Of a stretch of 64,000 bases of DNA, positions 35,970-47,800 are shown one piece after another. The DNA lies in contig JADFUC010000232.1 in the NCBI GenBank assembly GCA_019722365.1, forward strand, positions 1-64,000. Direction: 5' to 3'. The stretch's first letter is position 1. Each line of letters begins with the position of its first letter. Both the position numbers and the translations under genes were made by a program. This DNA is from Lithospermum erythrorhizon (Eukaryota; Streptophyta; Magnoliopsida; Boraginales; Boraginaceae). Below the pieces are notes generated by a model. The model saw only the letters and a list, made by a program, of their open reading frames with translations, was not told the origin of the DNA and did not search any database.

Positions 35970-36976
35970 TGTTGGAAATCAATGAGAATTGATTTCATTT
36001 ATTACTCTTACGTTGCGACAATTGTGTATCGATTCATTTACGATTAAGGTTAAATATGATTATCGAGAACTTAGTGTTCAACTTAGTAATTGTATAGTAC
36101 TAGTGTGGGTTCTCGTGATAATTTAAGGGTTATGGCGATTGCTAGATCTTACTCTGTGTCGTTATAATAATAGTAATTGGTCAATTATTATTATTATACA
36201 ACTTAAATATCGAGCCTGAAGGTCACGCGCATCGTGGCGTTGAGTTACATTTCATGTATGAAATTAAGAAAGAAGCTGTATAATTGAGAAATGTATTTCT
36301 CAATTACAAAGGTTCTACGGTTTATGTAGAATATCGATTGAACAAATAGAATCAATTAAATAGTTATTTAATTGGATTCGAATAATTTAGTATTTATCAA
36401 TAACTTGAAAGATTATTGATATTGACTCGTTACTATTTAATTAAGCTAATTAAATAGTTCAACTCATTAACAACTCATTAGTGTCTTAACGAACTAATAG
36501 AGTTAACGAGTCAAGCTAATACTTAATGGGTTGCTTATCGGGCTTGTTTTAACCTAGCCCTATATAAGCAAACTTTAGGGTTTCATGACATAACAATATT
36601 TAGAAAAATCTTTTCATCAAAACCCTAAGTAGCCGCCCCCCCTTTGGCCGAAATTCTCCCAAGAATTTTGGGGTTTTAGTTTTGTTCAGCCTTGTTTACT
36701 GCAGCATAAATCGGTTCTTGATTCAGCCTCTCATGAGTGTGTGGACCAACTAGAGATATCCTCACGATTGATATTCTGACAAGGGGTGAAGGAAGTCAAA
36801 TTCACGTTTGTGAATTTAGGCGTGCTCAGATACAGTGGAATTTACTCCATTTGCCTTTATGAGTACTACGTTCATATATTGTTTATATGTATTTGTTGAA
36901 TAATGTAGTACGCACTTTAAGATCCCTGTAATTATGGATTTGTATTTATACTCTATATCCATAGTATTTTCCATCA
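35970..36976 (+). repeat. 3' LTR of copia element
   Basis: It starts TGTTGGAAATCAATGAGAAT directly after the purine-rich tract and ends CATAGTATTTTCCATCA. It contains TATATAA at 36561-36567. Confidence 0.8.
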
Positions 36977-36995
36977 GCTACATACTTTTTACGTA

Positions 36996-39064
36996 ATGGA
37001 TAACAAATATAACTATGATTTGATCAATCTCGATAGTTACGATTTTACTGTAGATGAAACTCAATTGACCGATTACGGTCCAATCGCTCCATCATCTTAT
37101 ACATTGGTTACTCAAGTTAGTTATGAAAATCAGGAAGATCAATTTCCCGACATAAGTGAGGAATTTAGTAATCCAGAAGGCGGGTTCGGGAGCAGAGAAG
37201 AACTTTTGGAACATGTTCGGGCTGTGGCGTAGAAACATTACGTTGGCGGTCCGAAGTTCTAAGCCCAGTGAGAACAAAGGGAGCATCGGAGTTCTTGGTT
37301 TTGTAGTCAAGGACTAGAATACAGAACTAATAAGAAAAAATTCACACGGGGAGGCGTCAACGAAACCGGTGTGAATTCCGGTGTCGGAAAGGAGTACATT
37401 AATGGGTGAGTCGATTGGGTGGGTCAAGTAGTATAGGAGACATAACCATCCATTTCCTTCATATCTTTGAGAAGTCCCAGGTTGGGCGGATCAAGAATCA
37501 GAGTATGTGGCAATTCGGGGAACAAGAGCAGAGTATACTTACCTCGGCGACATCTTTGCGTCATTAAGAGACGACCGAGGAAATGTTACCGACCTCGCTC
37601 GAGTTTACAATGCGTGAAGATAAGTAAAGAAAAAAGAGGACACGGAGACGTCGTTTTAAATTTTTTGTTTCTTTTGCAGAGCATAAATGCTTGACTTTAG
37701 TGTGTCGGTTTGTCAACTCGGAGATGTGGTGTTAGGAGTCACCCAGCCTCCATATCCTCAAGTGATAATACTCGGGTTACCTATAACACAAACATGTATG
37801 ACATGGCCTTTACTCGAGGTTGTTGGAGGCTGACAGTACAAATAAAACAACCCTTTGACATATTCACAGCTTTCCTCGAGACATGAAAGGGAGAAAATTA
37901 TCATGGGATTTTTGACTGGCTCAGCATTACATTATTTGATAAAAAGAAGGGCCACACGTACTTGTCACCGGTCCGGGATACAACTGATAAATGCTCTAAG
38001 AAAAGTGCTCCACGGATCTAAACACCATATATACTCGACACATTGAAAAATGTGTTCGTAAACACTATCTTAACGGGGCCAGCGCACCCGGAATCTTTGC
38101 CCGAGAGGATTGAGCAACGATGGGCGGGCCATATCGGCAGCTAATGAGAAGGAATGGGAGGCAAGATGGGAACATGTAACATTTGAGTACCGAGGTTGGC
38201 ATGGATTATTCGATTGTGTGCGAAACTACATGGACCGTCCACCCCGGCGGAATATCCTTAGTTGTCGCGTCATTGTTACTTCATTAGAGCCATTATCTGA
38301 CCAACATATATGTTATTCAATATAAAACATAATTGACAAATATAGTTCAACGGCATGTAATTTAAATTATTAAATTCGAGTCGAAGGGAACATCACCGTG
38401 TGAAGCGGAACTCCAGAAAGGAGACGAAACTATCCGTTCGACCGCATATTTCATATGCCGTAAAGTCATGAAGGGTCAAATTACTTGATATAAAAAAGTG
38501 TGAGGTATAGTGGAACTAGGATCCGGACAGCAATATTGCACGAGTAACCTTTCGGGAACCTGCCATCGAGGAAAAATATCAATGAAAGTTTTCATCTAAT
38601 AAAGCGGGGAGTGGAAGAAATGTATGAGAAGGTCGGGATTCCCAAAGGATTGTGGTTGTTACGTTCGACGAACCACATGTAATTACACACTTGTACCCAT
38701 GTACAGCGGTACATCCATCGAGGATTAGCATTCCTCTTGGTGACATACACGAGTATTGGCAAAAGTTGAACATAGAGTTTCCACAAGGTTATGACGAGGG
38801 TGGCGAAAAAATCGACCGATTGCGATAGCGATGGAAGTCTCACGAGTGACGTTCTTGAGAAGCCTAACTGTTACAGAATCTGCAGATTATCGTCGAAACC
38901 CAAACATCCCAACCATTGGCGCCCCAGAAGTCAGAGCCAAACCGAGTAAATCAAATAAAGCCAAGGTTAGAATGGCATCCGCTTTTGAGAAAGTGATGAA
39001 ATTTATTGGTTATAAACAATCTCCTAGGAAAAAGGGTGTAGGGCGTGTTGCCAAAGTGGGTTAA
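36996..39064 (+). pseudogene. MULE (Mutator-like) transposase pseudogene, copy B
   Basis: It starts at ATG 36996 (MDNKYNYDLINLD), shared with the stub at 1447. An N-terminal acidic part ends with GSREELLEHVRAVA at about 37190-37230 (FAR1-like DNA-binding entry). The MULE core is seen in fragments: WPLLEVVG at about 37805, SRHEREK near 37880, LINALRKV near 37985, ISAANEKEWEARWEHVTFEY at 38130-38190 and GWHGLFDCVRN near 38195. Further on comes a SWIM-like area with IPLGDIHEYW in a broken frame at about 38730. The last open part (38831-39064) ends PRKKGVGRVAKVG. Stops and shifts separate all of these, so it is not functional as read. Plant FAR1/FHY3 factors share this fold, but the transposon context favours a transposase. 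Confidence 0.7.
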
Positions 39065-39189
39065 ATCTAAAGGCGACATACGGGTGATCCGTCGTCCCGG
39101 GACACCGAATACCCCTGTCATCCACTAACCCGAATGTCCCCTCTCCCATGAGATTAGTAAGCGCCATATCACGGACCCATTACACTACA

Positions 39190-39935
39190 AGGAATTTCTA
39201 TTATGCAAACCCGATTCCCTCATTATGCTCCGCTTATATTGAAAATTTTACCCAATGTACATGGAGATAGTAAAAGCTGGCGGCTTTAGAAGCGGTGGCA
39301 TTGAGTACGAGAATCTTGATAATTGTTGCGGGTTGGGAGACGTCTTCTTGCCGACCTCTTTTTATGCGACCCTGACTACGAGGCGGATCTTAGGGGCTCA
39401 TTCGATGTTGGCGACGCTTGTTCGAGGTATCTCGCTCCTCGGGTCCGGCTCTTGTAGATAAATGGATGACATTGCAAGAATGTGGACCGCGTCGTGGCTA
39501 CAGCGTTGATATCGTATTTGAGGCATTCTTGACGTTGCGGGAACAACATCTTCCATTTATCTTAGATCAAAGGGACCTCACGGAAGCCAGGCTTGGTTTT
39601 AGGAAATGTTGATGGAGGAATAAATTTCCCATGTGCCAAGATCATATCTCTCTCAAATTATGAATCGAAACTTCATTTTACATATTGTATACTAATTTGT
39701 CAAAATTTTAATTGGCTACATGATCAGCGATTGGTAAATACCTGCATCACTCCGATAGCGTTGTATTGGAAAAATGGGCGAGATCTCTTCGACTCGAGTT
39801 TAAAAATTCGATATGGAAAAGATGAAATTATTCAGCAGCGTTACCGAGGCGATGAACCATGCGTCGCCAAAGATATCAAGTTGCCTTATTTGGGCTTATT
39901 GGCGTTTAATATTCGTCATTTATTCATTCTTATGT
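39190..39935 (+). pseudogene. OTU-like protease domain remnant downstream of MULE transposase
   Basis: Fragments on the plus strand read KAGGFRSGGIEYENLDNC (about 39275-39325; compare the OTU nucleophile box DGxCGFR), SGPALVDKWMTLQECG (39425-39490), VFEAFLTLREQHLPF (about 39515-39560) and VDGGINFPCAKIISL (39600-39645; compare the NHF/H box near the end of OTU domains). The order fits the OTU tails known on some plant MULE transposases. The catalytic Cys is not kept in the fragment seen, so this is a degraded copy. Confidence 0.5.
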
Positions 39936-40660
39936 AATTAATTATTTGAATTTCTTCTTATGTAATTAATTATTTAATTCATTCTTATGTAATTAATTAT
40001 TTATTTCATTTTTATGTAATTAGTTATTTATTTCATTCTTATGTAATAAACTATTTAATTCATTCTTATGTAATAAATTATTTAATTCATTCTTATGTAA
40101 TTAATTATTTAATGCATTTTTATGCTAATTAATTATATATTTGACTTTTTTATGTAATTAATTATATAATTCATTTTTATGTAATTAATTATTTAATTCA
40201 TTTTTGTGTAATTAATTATTTAATTCACTCTTATATAATTAATTATTTAATTTATTTTTATGTAATTAATTTGCAAATTCATTCTTATGTAATTAATTTT
40301 TATTTTCTTTAAATATGATTAATTATTTAATTTATTTTTTTTATAAGAATGTGTTATTTATTAGTTTAATTATTCAATATTTCTTACTTAGTGGTATTTA
40401 ATTCATTCTTATGTAATTAAATATTTAATTGTCTTATTTAATTAATTTATTTTATTCATTCTTATGCAATTAATTATTTAATATTTCTTATATACTTAAT
40501 TATTTAATTCATTCTCATGTAATTAAATATTTAATTGTCTTATGTAATTAATTTATTTTATTCATTCTTATGTAATTAATTATTTAATATTTCTTATGTA
40601 ATTAATTATTTAAGTCATTCATATATGAGTAATTTATTTAATTAATTTTTATGTATTCGA
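39928..40660. repeat. AT-rich tandem array, about 27-bp unit
   Basis: Unit TTCATTCTTATGTAATTAAT followed by TATTTAA recurs about 26 times with small changes and some truncated units. It begins right at the end of the OTU remnant and runs for about 730 bases. Confidence 0.9.
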
Positions 40661-40679
40661 TGCCCCAGCATGAATTTGC

Positions 40680-40995
40680 ATTGTTGTGTTTACGTATAAA
40701 CAAACAAAGGTATCACGAAATGTATTATCAAACAAACATATACAAAATTCGGTAGTTGCTTTACAAGCATGGCCCTAGTTTGCTTATTGTGTAATAAGCA
40801 TGTCAGAAATTCACTTGTTTGGTTGTAAACGAATTTGCTTGTTTGGTTATAAGTCTTGGAAAAATTCGCTTGTTGTGTGCTAAGCAACATAATAATTCGC
40901 TTATATGCTAATAAACCGGGAGCGTGTTCGCTTATGTTCAGAAGGGCAAAATAGTCATTTCACGTTGGCGAGTTACTGTTTTGGTGTGTGTATAG
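40680..40995. other. AATTCGCTTG-rich region at transposase-side flank of MULE copy B
   Basis: Variants of ATTCGCTTGTT appear at about 40793, 40829, 40864 and 40894, with short spacers, like those in 29540-29900 and, in complement, 2200-2350. Repeated short motifs near the end of a MULE are often transposase-binding or subterminal repeats. The probable end of the element lies close to 40995, but no terminal inverted repeat was proved. Confidence 0.4.
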
Positions 40996-40999
40996 TGTT

Positions 41000-41650
41000 G
41001 CCCCTCGGTAGAATTGTGCACAAAATTTGAAATCGGTTCGAACCGTCCGAAATCAGTCGAAAATAATTTTGGAACGAGGCCGATTTAGGTCCGTCGGAGA
41101 GAACCGAACTAATTTAGGTTCGGTCTTTGAAATAATCGAACCGAACCGATTTCTAAATTGTATGTAGATTTCTCAATTTTCATATATTATCTTTTTCAAG
41201 ATCTTGCACTATTTGCATATACACAATTTAAAAAGGTGAATTTTGATTTAAGTTTGTTCATTATTGGTATAATAGAATAAGATATTTATAAATCTTTCTA
41301 AAACTAATAATATACTGAATACAAAGATATGTGAAAAGAGTGGTATTGTGTATTGAATGTGTATGTAGATTGTATAAGTAATCTTAAAAGGAGTTCATTG
41401 AAATTACATGGATTAGATCTAGTCTTAGGACTTAATTTTGAGATCAAGACGATAGGATAAAAAATTGTCGCAAAACCGAAACTTAACCGAAACCGAACCG
41501 GATTCGATGAAAACCGATTGGAATGGAATCGATTTAGGTTCGGCCTTTAAGAGAACCGACGAAATAAGTTTGGTTCTAGTTTTTGCTCAAAACGGCCCGG
41601 AGCCGATCCGTCTGGCGCCCGTAACCGGTGTCGAGTCGGGTTTCTTGAAG
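41000..41650. repeat. CCGAACCG-rich interspersed repeat
   Basis: Two blocks (about 41030-41160 and 41465-41620) contain CGATTTAGGTTCGGTCTTTG-type strings and many GAACCGAAC or ACCGATT words in direct orientation. The AT-rich middle has no gene. Such words are common in small nonautonomous DNA transposons of plants, but no ends could be set. Confidence 0.35.
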
Positions 41651-44260
41651 TGTAGATGTCGTGTTAACGGATCAATTTTATACTTAAATTGTTTAAAGTT
41701 ATAAATAAATTAAGGGTTTTAATATGTATCATGTGGCCATGTACTTTAGCGAGTAAGGGTAATGTAAGCAACCCGCCTCGGGTTGGCCGCCACGATGTTA
41801 GAATACGTCGAATCCACGGACACGAGTCATAAATCGATGGATGACTCAAGTTCAAAGACTTGTCCTTACATAAACCAATAAAAATAAGTTATATCACGAA
41901 AATAAACGGTTTTTAAGAGAAAAATAATCCATCATTGGTATTTACTAACCACACACAACACAACAATATACAACAATCTCTCCCAGTTACAAAATGTCAA
42001 TATACAACTCAGTCTGAAATCGAAGTAACAACAAATAGAGGAATCCGAACTACAATAAAAGCTCACTTGAGGCTATGAGGATCTGTTACCCCGTCGTTCA
42101 CTGAGCTCTAAGGCACGATCACTCGAAGGGTCGAATATCTTTGAAGCACCACACGTCAACGGCACAAATAAAGTACCGCCCATAAGCGAATAGAAGTTGT
42201 AGGCTGCGAGGAAGCTTGTTGATCTTATCCTCGGTAGGAATTAACTTCGCGCCCCACGCTTAGTGTAATATAATAATGGTTAAGTTCGCATAAATAGGTA
42301 GATGGGCCAGAGAATCTTACTCTGAGTAATGTAATAAAAGAGAGAATATCGTTAGTGAGTTCATTATCATGCTTGCATTATAAAGTCATATCAATACCGT
42401 CATTACTATGGTCATTAATTCACATAGGCCCAATCAAATTAACATGCACGTTTCTAATAAAGACATCCGACAATGAAAATCATGTTTTTTCAAGGAAAGA
42501 GTGACAACCAAATACCCAAATAAGTCAACAACTCTAATTTATCCAATCAACCATGTAAGCATCCACGACTAACAACAGACGTCCCGGCTCCGCCTTTCGC
42601 CAGCTACTTGGTACTACTCGGCCGCCCAACTAAACAACTCAATCCAACTCGCCGTAAATCCAGTTTCTACAACTAATGCACATATAATCAACCTCGACTG
42701 CGAGGAGAAACTTATGCGTCGACATAAGCTAAACAACACGCTCGTAGCGAGGTATGAAGCAAATACATCACGCTCATACCAAAGTACAAGGCAATCTTGC
42801 CGGATAACAACACACTTTCGTAGCGAGATCAGAGCCAAAATACAACAGCACTCATACCGAGTACAAGGCAATGCCGACCAAACACACTTTCGTAGCGAGG
42901 TCTGAGGCAAATCTGGCCTTTCGTACCGGTATGTGGCAATGCCGGGTAACAACACACTCGTAGCAGTGCGAGAACCACAGCTACCGCTCGTACCGAGTAC
43001 AAGGCAATACCGGGTAGTCAGCTCAGGTAAATCAAGCCACACTAACTGACTCATTCGTACGCTCGACCAGCAAAGCGTCACCCACGCGACCCAACTACTC
43101 GACCAATAGCGTATACTCAAATAATCCAGCACAACGATACACCAGATAACATGCTCACAATTATCACCAAATTCAACACATTCACGAGAAAGTAAATTAA
43201 TCTACACCCGTGAGTTAAATACTCACCTTGGCTAGCAATAGAAAATGCTCCGCCTAATTAATCCAAGTGTCTTTCCCACGCTCCACGCTGACAAAAACAC
43301 CCAAGTACAATTACTACTTACTGCAATTAACTCCATTTTTAACTATCCAACTTATAACAATTTGAATTTACCAAATATTAACCCAAAAGGTGGAAAGATT
43401 ACTCTGTGAGAGCATAAGCGACCAATAAAAGCGACAACATTTCAACGACACACCTTCCCGCCATAATGTTGCTTTTCTAACGCTTTAAACAATTTAATCA
43501 ATACAAGAAATCAATTTCCCCAAACTAATTTACCCATCTTTAACAACCTAAATTTCAAAAGCAATTACTACTCACTTTACACAAACCTATCTCGACATAA
43601 TCTCTTCGACTACCTAAATATCAAAACCTTAACTCGAAATAACTATATTAAGACCCAAAAGATATTCTTTTACAACTTAAAGATGGTTTGGAAAAAAGTC
43701 AACCTAAAAGTCAACTAATACATTCAACACGTTTCAACACAAAGATCGATTATTATCGGCTTATACGTAATCGAAACTTTGGAATGATACACCTATACCA
43801 TTTTAAAGTCACAAAGCTCAAAGTCATAATAGTCAACAAAAGTCAAACTTTCAAAATAGTCAACTATTGCTCAAAATGCTTAGATTTGAAGATTAAAAAC
43901 ATACATTTGATAATCAAGAGATGAGGAACAAGATTATGGAGCTAATTTCAACAAGATTCCACCAAGAAAAATGAAAAAAAATCAAGGTGGGGGGAAGATA
44001 GGGGGTTCGCTGAGAGAGAAAAAAAGAGGATGGGTGAAATGTGATGATGATGAAATATCTTTGGTTGAGGGGTTGGTGGGAGATATTTCTAGAATGATTG
44101 TTAGGTCCGTTTGGTTTTGCGGTTTAAAAACTTCGTCTCGGTTTAACAGCGGCTCGAACATGCGCGAGCATTTACACGCCGAATAATATTAAAATAATAT
44201 CTTTTTATACGGGCAGGGTTCGGGTAAATAGTTGATTGTTTTTGGTTATCGGCTTGATAC
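41651..44260. mobile_element. Ty3-type LTR-like fragment, copy C, with flanking unassigned DNA
   Basis: The right part (about 43150-44260) aligns with copies A and B: an AAGTCAAC-rich block at 43690-43860, AAACATACATTTGATAATCA near 43897, and AACAAGATTCCACCAAGAAA near 43948. The left part (41651-42700) has no recognised content. A long minus-strand open frame at 42614-43132 only reflects the tandem array inside it and is not a gene. Confidence 0.45.
42725..43030. repeat. Tandem array, about 85-bp unit, in LTR-like fragment C
   Basis: Units contain CGTAGCGAG followed by GAGGCAAAT-type DNA, then CCGAGTACAAGGCAATGCCG, then AACAACACAC. About three and a half units with indels. Similar arrays are common in plant Ty3 LTRs. 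Confidence 0.7.
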
Positions 44261-44879
44261 TTTCACGAATAACTGACTAAATAATCAATCTAATATGTAA
44301 TCAAGTAGGATATTTTGAGTGTCAGTTACTCGATCTGCTGACAACCTAGAAGAAATGAATACTTGAGGACTCTTATTTATCTAATAGTATTACTTATAAG
44401 GAACATAGAGCTAGATGTAAATCGAAAAAGAAAAGTTGGACATAGATGAAATTACAGTTTTATGAATTTTAGCAGAAGGTATGATCATCAGCGTGTTTAA
44501 TGGGCATTATATTTAGTATAGTCTATCCAATTAGTGGATAAGACTTGATTTTGTAAGTTTGAAGGTAGTGCGGGTATTCCTAATTGGTAAATTCAATTTT
44601 TCCTTTGCTGATCTCGCCTTCTATGTGGCCAACCTTTTTATACTTGAGGACCGATATACGTTACTCGTCGAGTACGTATTAGCAGGTAGGCATAGAAATG
44701 ACGTAATATTTTCTAATGGCATTAGGTAAATCACATTAGACAAGCCGTTTATCACTGGAATTAAAAAGTATTGGTGAAACCACCAGCAAGGAGACTAGTA
44801 TTATTTGTTTGAGGGGTGAAATAGTGTGCATGCTTTATTTATTTTTAGAAATATAAGTAATTATATAAATTATATTCAG
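44261..44879. other. Upstream region of the SPS3-like gene
   Basis: No gene is recognised. The missing first coding exon of the SPS3-like gene (initiator ATG) should lie here or further upstream, but no ATG followed by an open frame and a matching donor was found. Confidence 0.35.
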
Positions 44880-47800
44880 GACCTATTTGGGGAACAGCTT
44901 ACTATACCAGGACACCAGCTCAGCTATTTGGTGCGTCACTTCTAACCAACATGGGTTTCCTAGTTCTGCAATTCTCCATATTTTTATTCAAAGAGGCGGC
45001 CGGGCTTCTCACATTAAACTACACTCAGCTTTGTACAACTCTTTCAGTTACAATCATCAGTTGATATTTCATTTCTATTCTCCATTTATCAAAATGCTGG
45101 GTTAAACAAAAGTCATAATATCACAAGGATTTTGTCTCTTCAAAATGGTATATACCAAAATCACTGTTACCCTTCTTATCAAAAGGTGAAAAAATCCATT
45201 CTTTTTTTATTTGTTAATGTTTTTTAGTTTATTAAGCTTGTTTGTAATTCAATTATGTAAAATTAAATTAAAGATGGTATTTTTTTAATCAGTTTGTTTG
45301 TTTTTTGTGTACACTAGCTGATATATGTGGCTGAATTTATTTTTTTATTTATAGTTATGTGTTTTTAGTTTATTCTTGTTTCATAATTCCCAATTAGCCT
45401 TAAATTAAATTAAGATGATATTTTTTATCAGTTAGTTTGGTTTTTGTAGCTTGCAATAGCTGATATATATGTGAAACAATTATTTTTTATTTAGCAATTT
45501 AATGTTTTTGTAGTTCCTTGAGCTTGTTTTTGTAAATAAATTATGTAAATTAAATTAAAGATGATACATTTTTTACATAGTTAGTTTGGTTTTTGTATAT
45601 AGTAGCTGCTATATAATAATCATTTATTTACATATTATCAACAGATTGAAAATTCATGATTTTTATTGATTTAATGTTTTAACATTTAATTATAAAAATT
45701 ACATTAAAGATTGTTTTTTCTTAGATTTAGTTTTTCACTTTTTAACATAAACAATTCCATTATAATAATCAATGTTTACTTGTTCAAGGCAAGTGAAAAA
45801 ATTCGTTCGTTTTTTATTGGTTTGTGTTTTGTAATTTCTGAAGCTAGTCTGTGATTCAATTGTGTATAATAAAATTAAAGATGGTATTTTTTCTCAGTTA
45901 GTTTTGGTTTTTGTATACACCTAGTTCGTAATTTCTGAAGCTAGTCTGTGATTCAATTATAAAATTAAAGAAATTTTATTGTTTTTTGCATTGTCCTCAC
46001 TTTTTGGTTTCTATAGGCTTTGTTTGAAGGTTCAACAGGCTGTTTTTAAGGGATGCATGGGGTTATAGAATTCCTTAATATGGATTCATAACTAGTTTTT
46101 TTTTTTTGTTTCACCAGTGTTAAATGAGTGTTAAATAGCCGGAAGCCTATATTCATGGGTTTCAAATTCACTCGGTGGTATTGGGCATCGCTTTGCATCA
46201 TCACTTATCGGGAGTTAAAATTGTGATTCATAATCTTTCTGATTAATAAATATTCGGGAGGTATGAGCCCATATGTTCTGTTTGTACCTTCTGAAAACGC
46301 CATGATGTTTTGAGACAGTCTGAAATCACCTGATTTTTACATACTTGCAAATTTCACATTGGATCCATTTTCGCTTGTTGCAGATGAGTTGTCACTTATT
46401 GGTAACAGGTTGAGGTCAATGGTAGTTACAGAGGTATATAAATATCCTTTAGTCTGTCCTTCCTCTCAGAGATTACTGATTTACTGCTAAAAAAAGTAAA
46501 TATTAGTAATGTATGGTCCTGTACAGGTTCCCAAGCTTGCTTCAGCTGCTGAGTATTTCTTCAAGGTAGGGGTCGAGGGAAAGAGATTTCGCCCGACGGT
46601 AAGATTCATGAACTACACATCATGTTGTGGGAACTTTAAGCAATTGTTTATATGTATATTTGATCCTCACTAATTTGAAAATCATATGTTCTTCTATGCA
46701 AATTGTATCGTTGTCTTCTTGATTGGAAGCTAACCTATCATGATGTTATGCCCCTTTTTGATAATGTGATTGTCAGGTGCTCTTTGGCACCTTGTTTGAT
46801 AGATTCCATCATATTGCTGAATTCTGTTGTTGATGGCAACAGCTTTGAATTTGAGTCACTACTTTTGTTAATTTCCTGTAATGCTCACATCTGAACTTCG
46901 GACAAGACAACAGTGCATAGCTGAGATAACTGAGATGATCCATGTTAGTTTTCCTCCTTAGTTAACTTTTCGACCTATGCAGGACCTAAGTGTGTCGTGT
47001 TAAATGGTCTTTTATACAGACAGGTGTGGCATGCAGCTTGTTTATTGTTCAAAAATGTAACAAAAACTTGTAACATGGAAACTTCATTAAGTCTTATGAG
47101 AGTATGAGACTATGAGTGCAGTGGTAAACTAAAAAATGTGCTAGATAAACAACGAGTTCACATAAATGAGAGTTTGTTCGTGACACATGTAAAACCTCAC
47201 AGCTGTTTTGATGCAAAGTTGTTACAAATATCTGACCTAACTTTATTACTTTATTTAGGTTGCCAGTCTTCTTCACGATGATGTATTGGACGATGCGGAG
47301 ACCAGAAGAGGGGTTCGTTCATTGAATTTTGCTATGGGAAACAAGGTTATTATTTTCTCTTTTTGTGTCAACATTTATCTATTAGGAGTAAGCACATTGT
47401 AAGTAGTTTCTTCTATGATAGTTGCCAGAGCACAGTTTTAAGTTGCATCTACACGCCCACGGTTAGATTGCATTATCATTTTGTATGTATCAGCATTAAA
47501 TTACAATCAGTTGAATTGATAACTTTAATTCAATACCAAATGTATTTCTATCTTAGGAACACTTCAATACATACACACTTAATGATTCCACGTGCATAGC
47601 AAAATACAGAAGAGTGAACATACCAAATGAAATTAATTTAATAGTTGTTGAACTCTCTCAAGTTACATCATGTTGACTGTATCGGTATATTAGGTGGTGC
47701 AAGGAAGCCAAGGAATATGGACTTACAATGTTTTTAACAGATGAATAATCTTCTTCAGGAATTGTGACCTTTTTCTTGTGCCATTTACAGGTTGCAGTGT

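Larger units (their letters stand above)
30188..36976 (+). mobile_element. Ty1/copia LTR retrotransposon, internally deleted
   Basis: It has two long terminal repeats (30188-31187 and 35970-36976) in the same orientation. A primer-binding-like TGGCATCATGGGCAG lies at about 31189 (plant copia: TGGTATCAGAGC), and a purine-rich AAGGGCAAGTGGAAG just before the 3' LTR. Flanks carry TACAT on both sides (30183-30187 and 36979-36983), a probable 5-bp target duplication. Coding remnants in order are gag, protease and RNase H; integrase and most of reverse transcriptase are missing, so it cannot move on its own. The order is that of Ty1/copia. Stops and shifts are frequent, meaning an old insertion or a poor consensus. 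Confidence 0.85.

Noticed and set aside
7927..40994. 16-base string TTTTGGTGTGTGTATA at 7927 and 40979 as terminal inverted repeat ends of the MULE copies
   Set aside because: A single 16-base match of low complexity can arise by chance in a window this size, and the matching complement expected at the left end of copy B near 22-23 kb was not found.
42614..43132. Longest non-host open frame, 172 codons on the minus strand
   Set aside because: It spans the 85-bp tandem array of LTR-like fragment C; the peptide repeats with the DNA and matches no domain.
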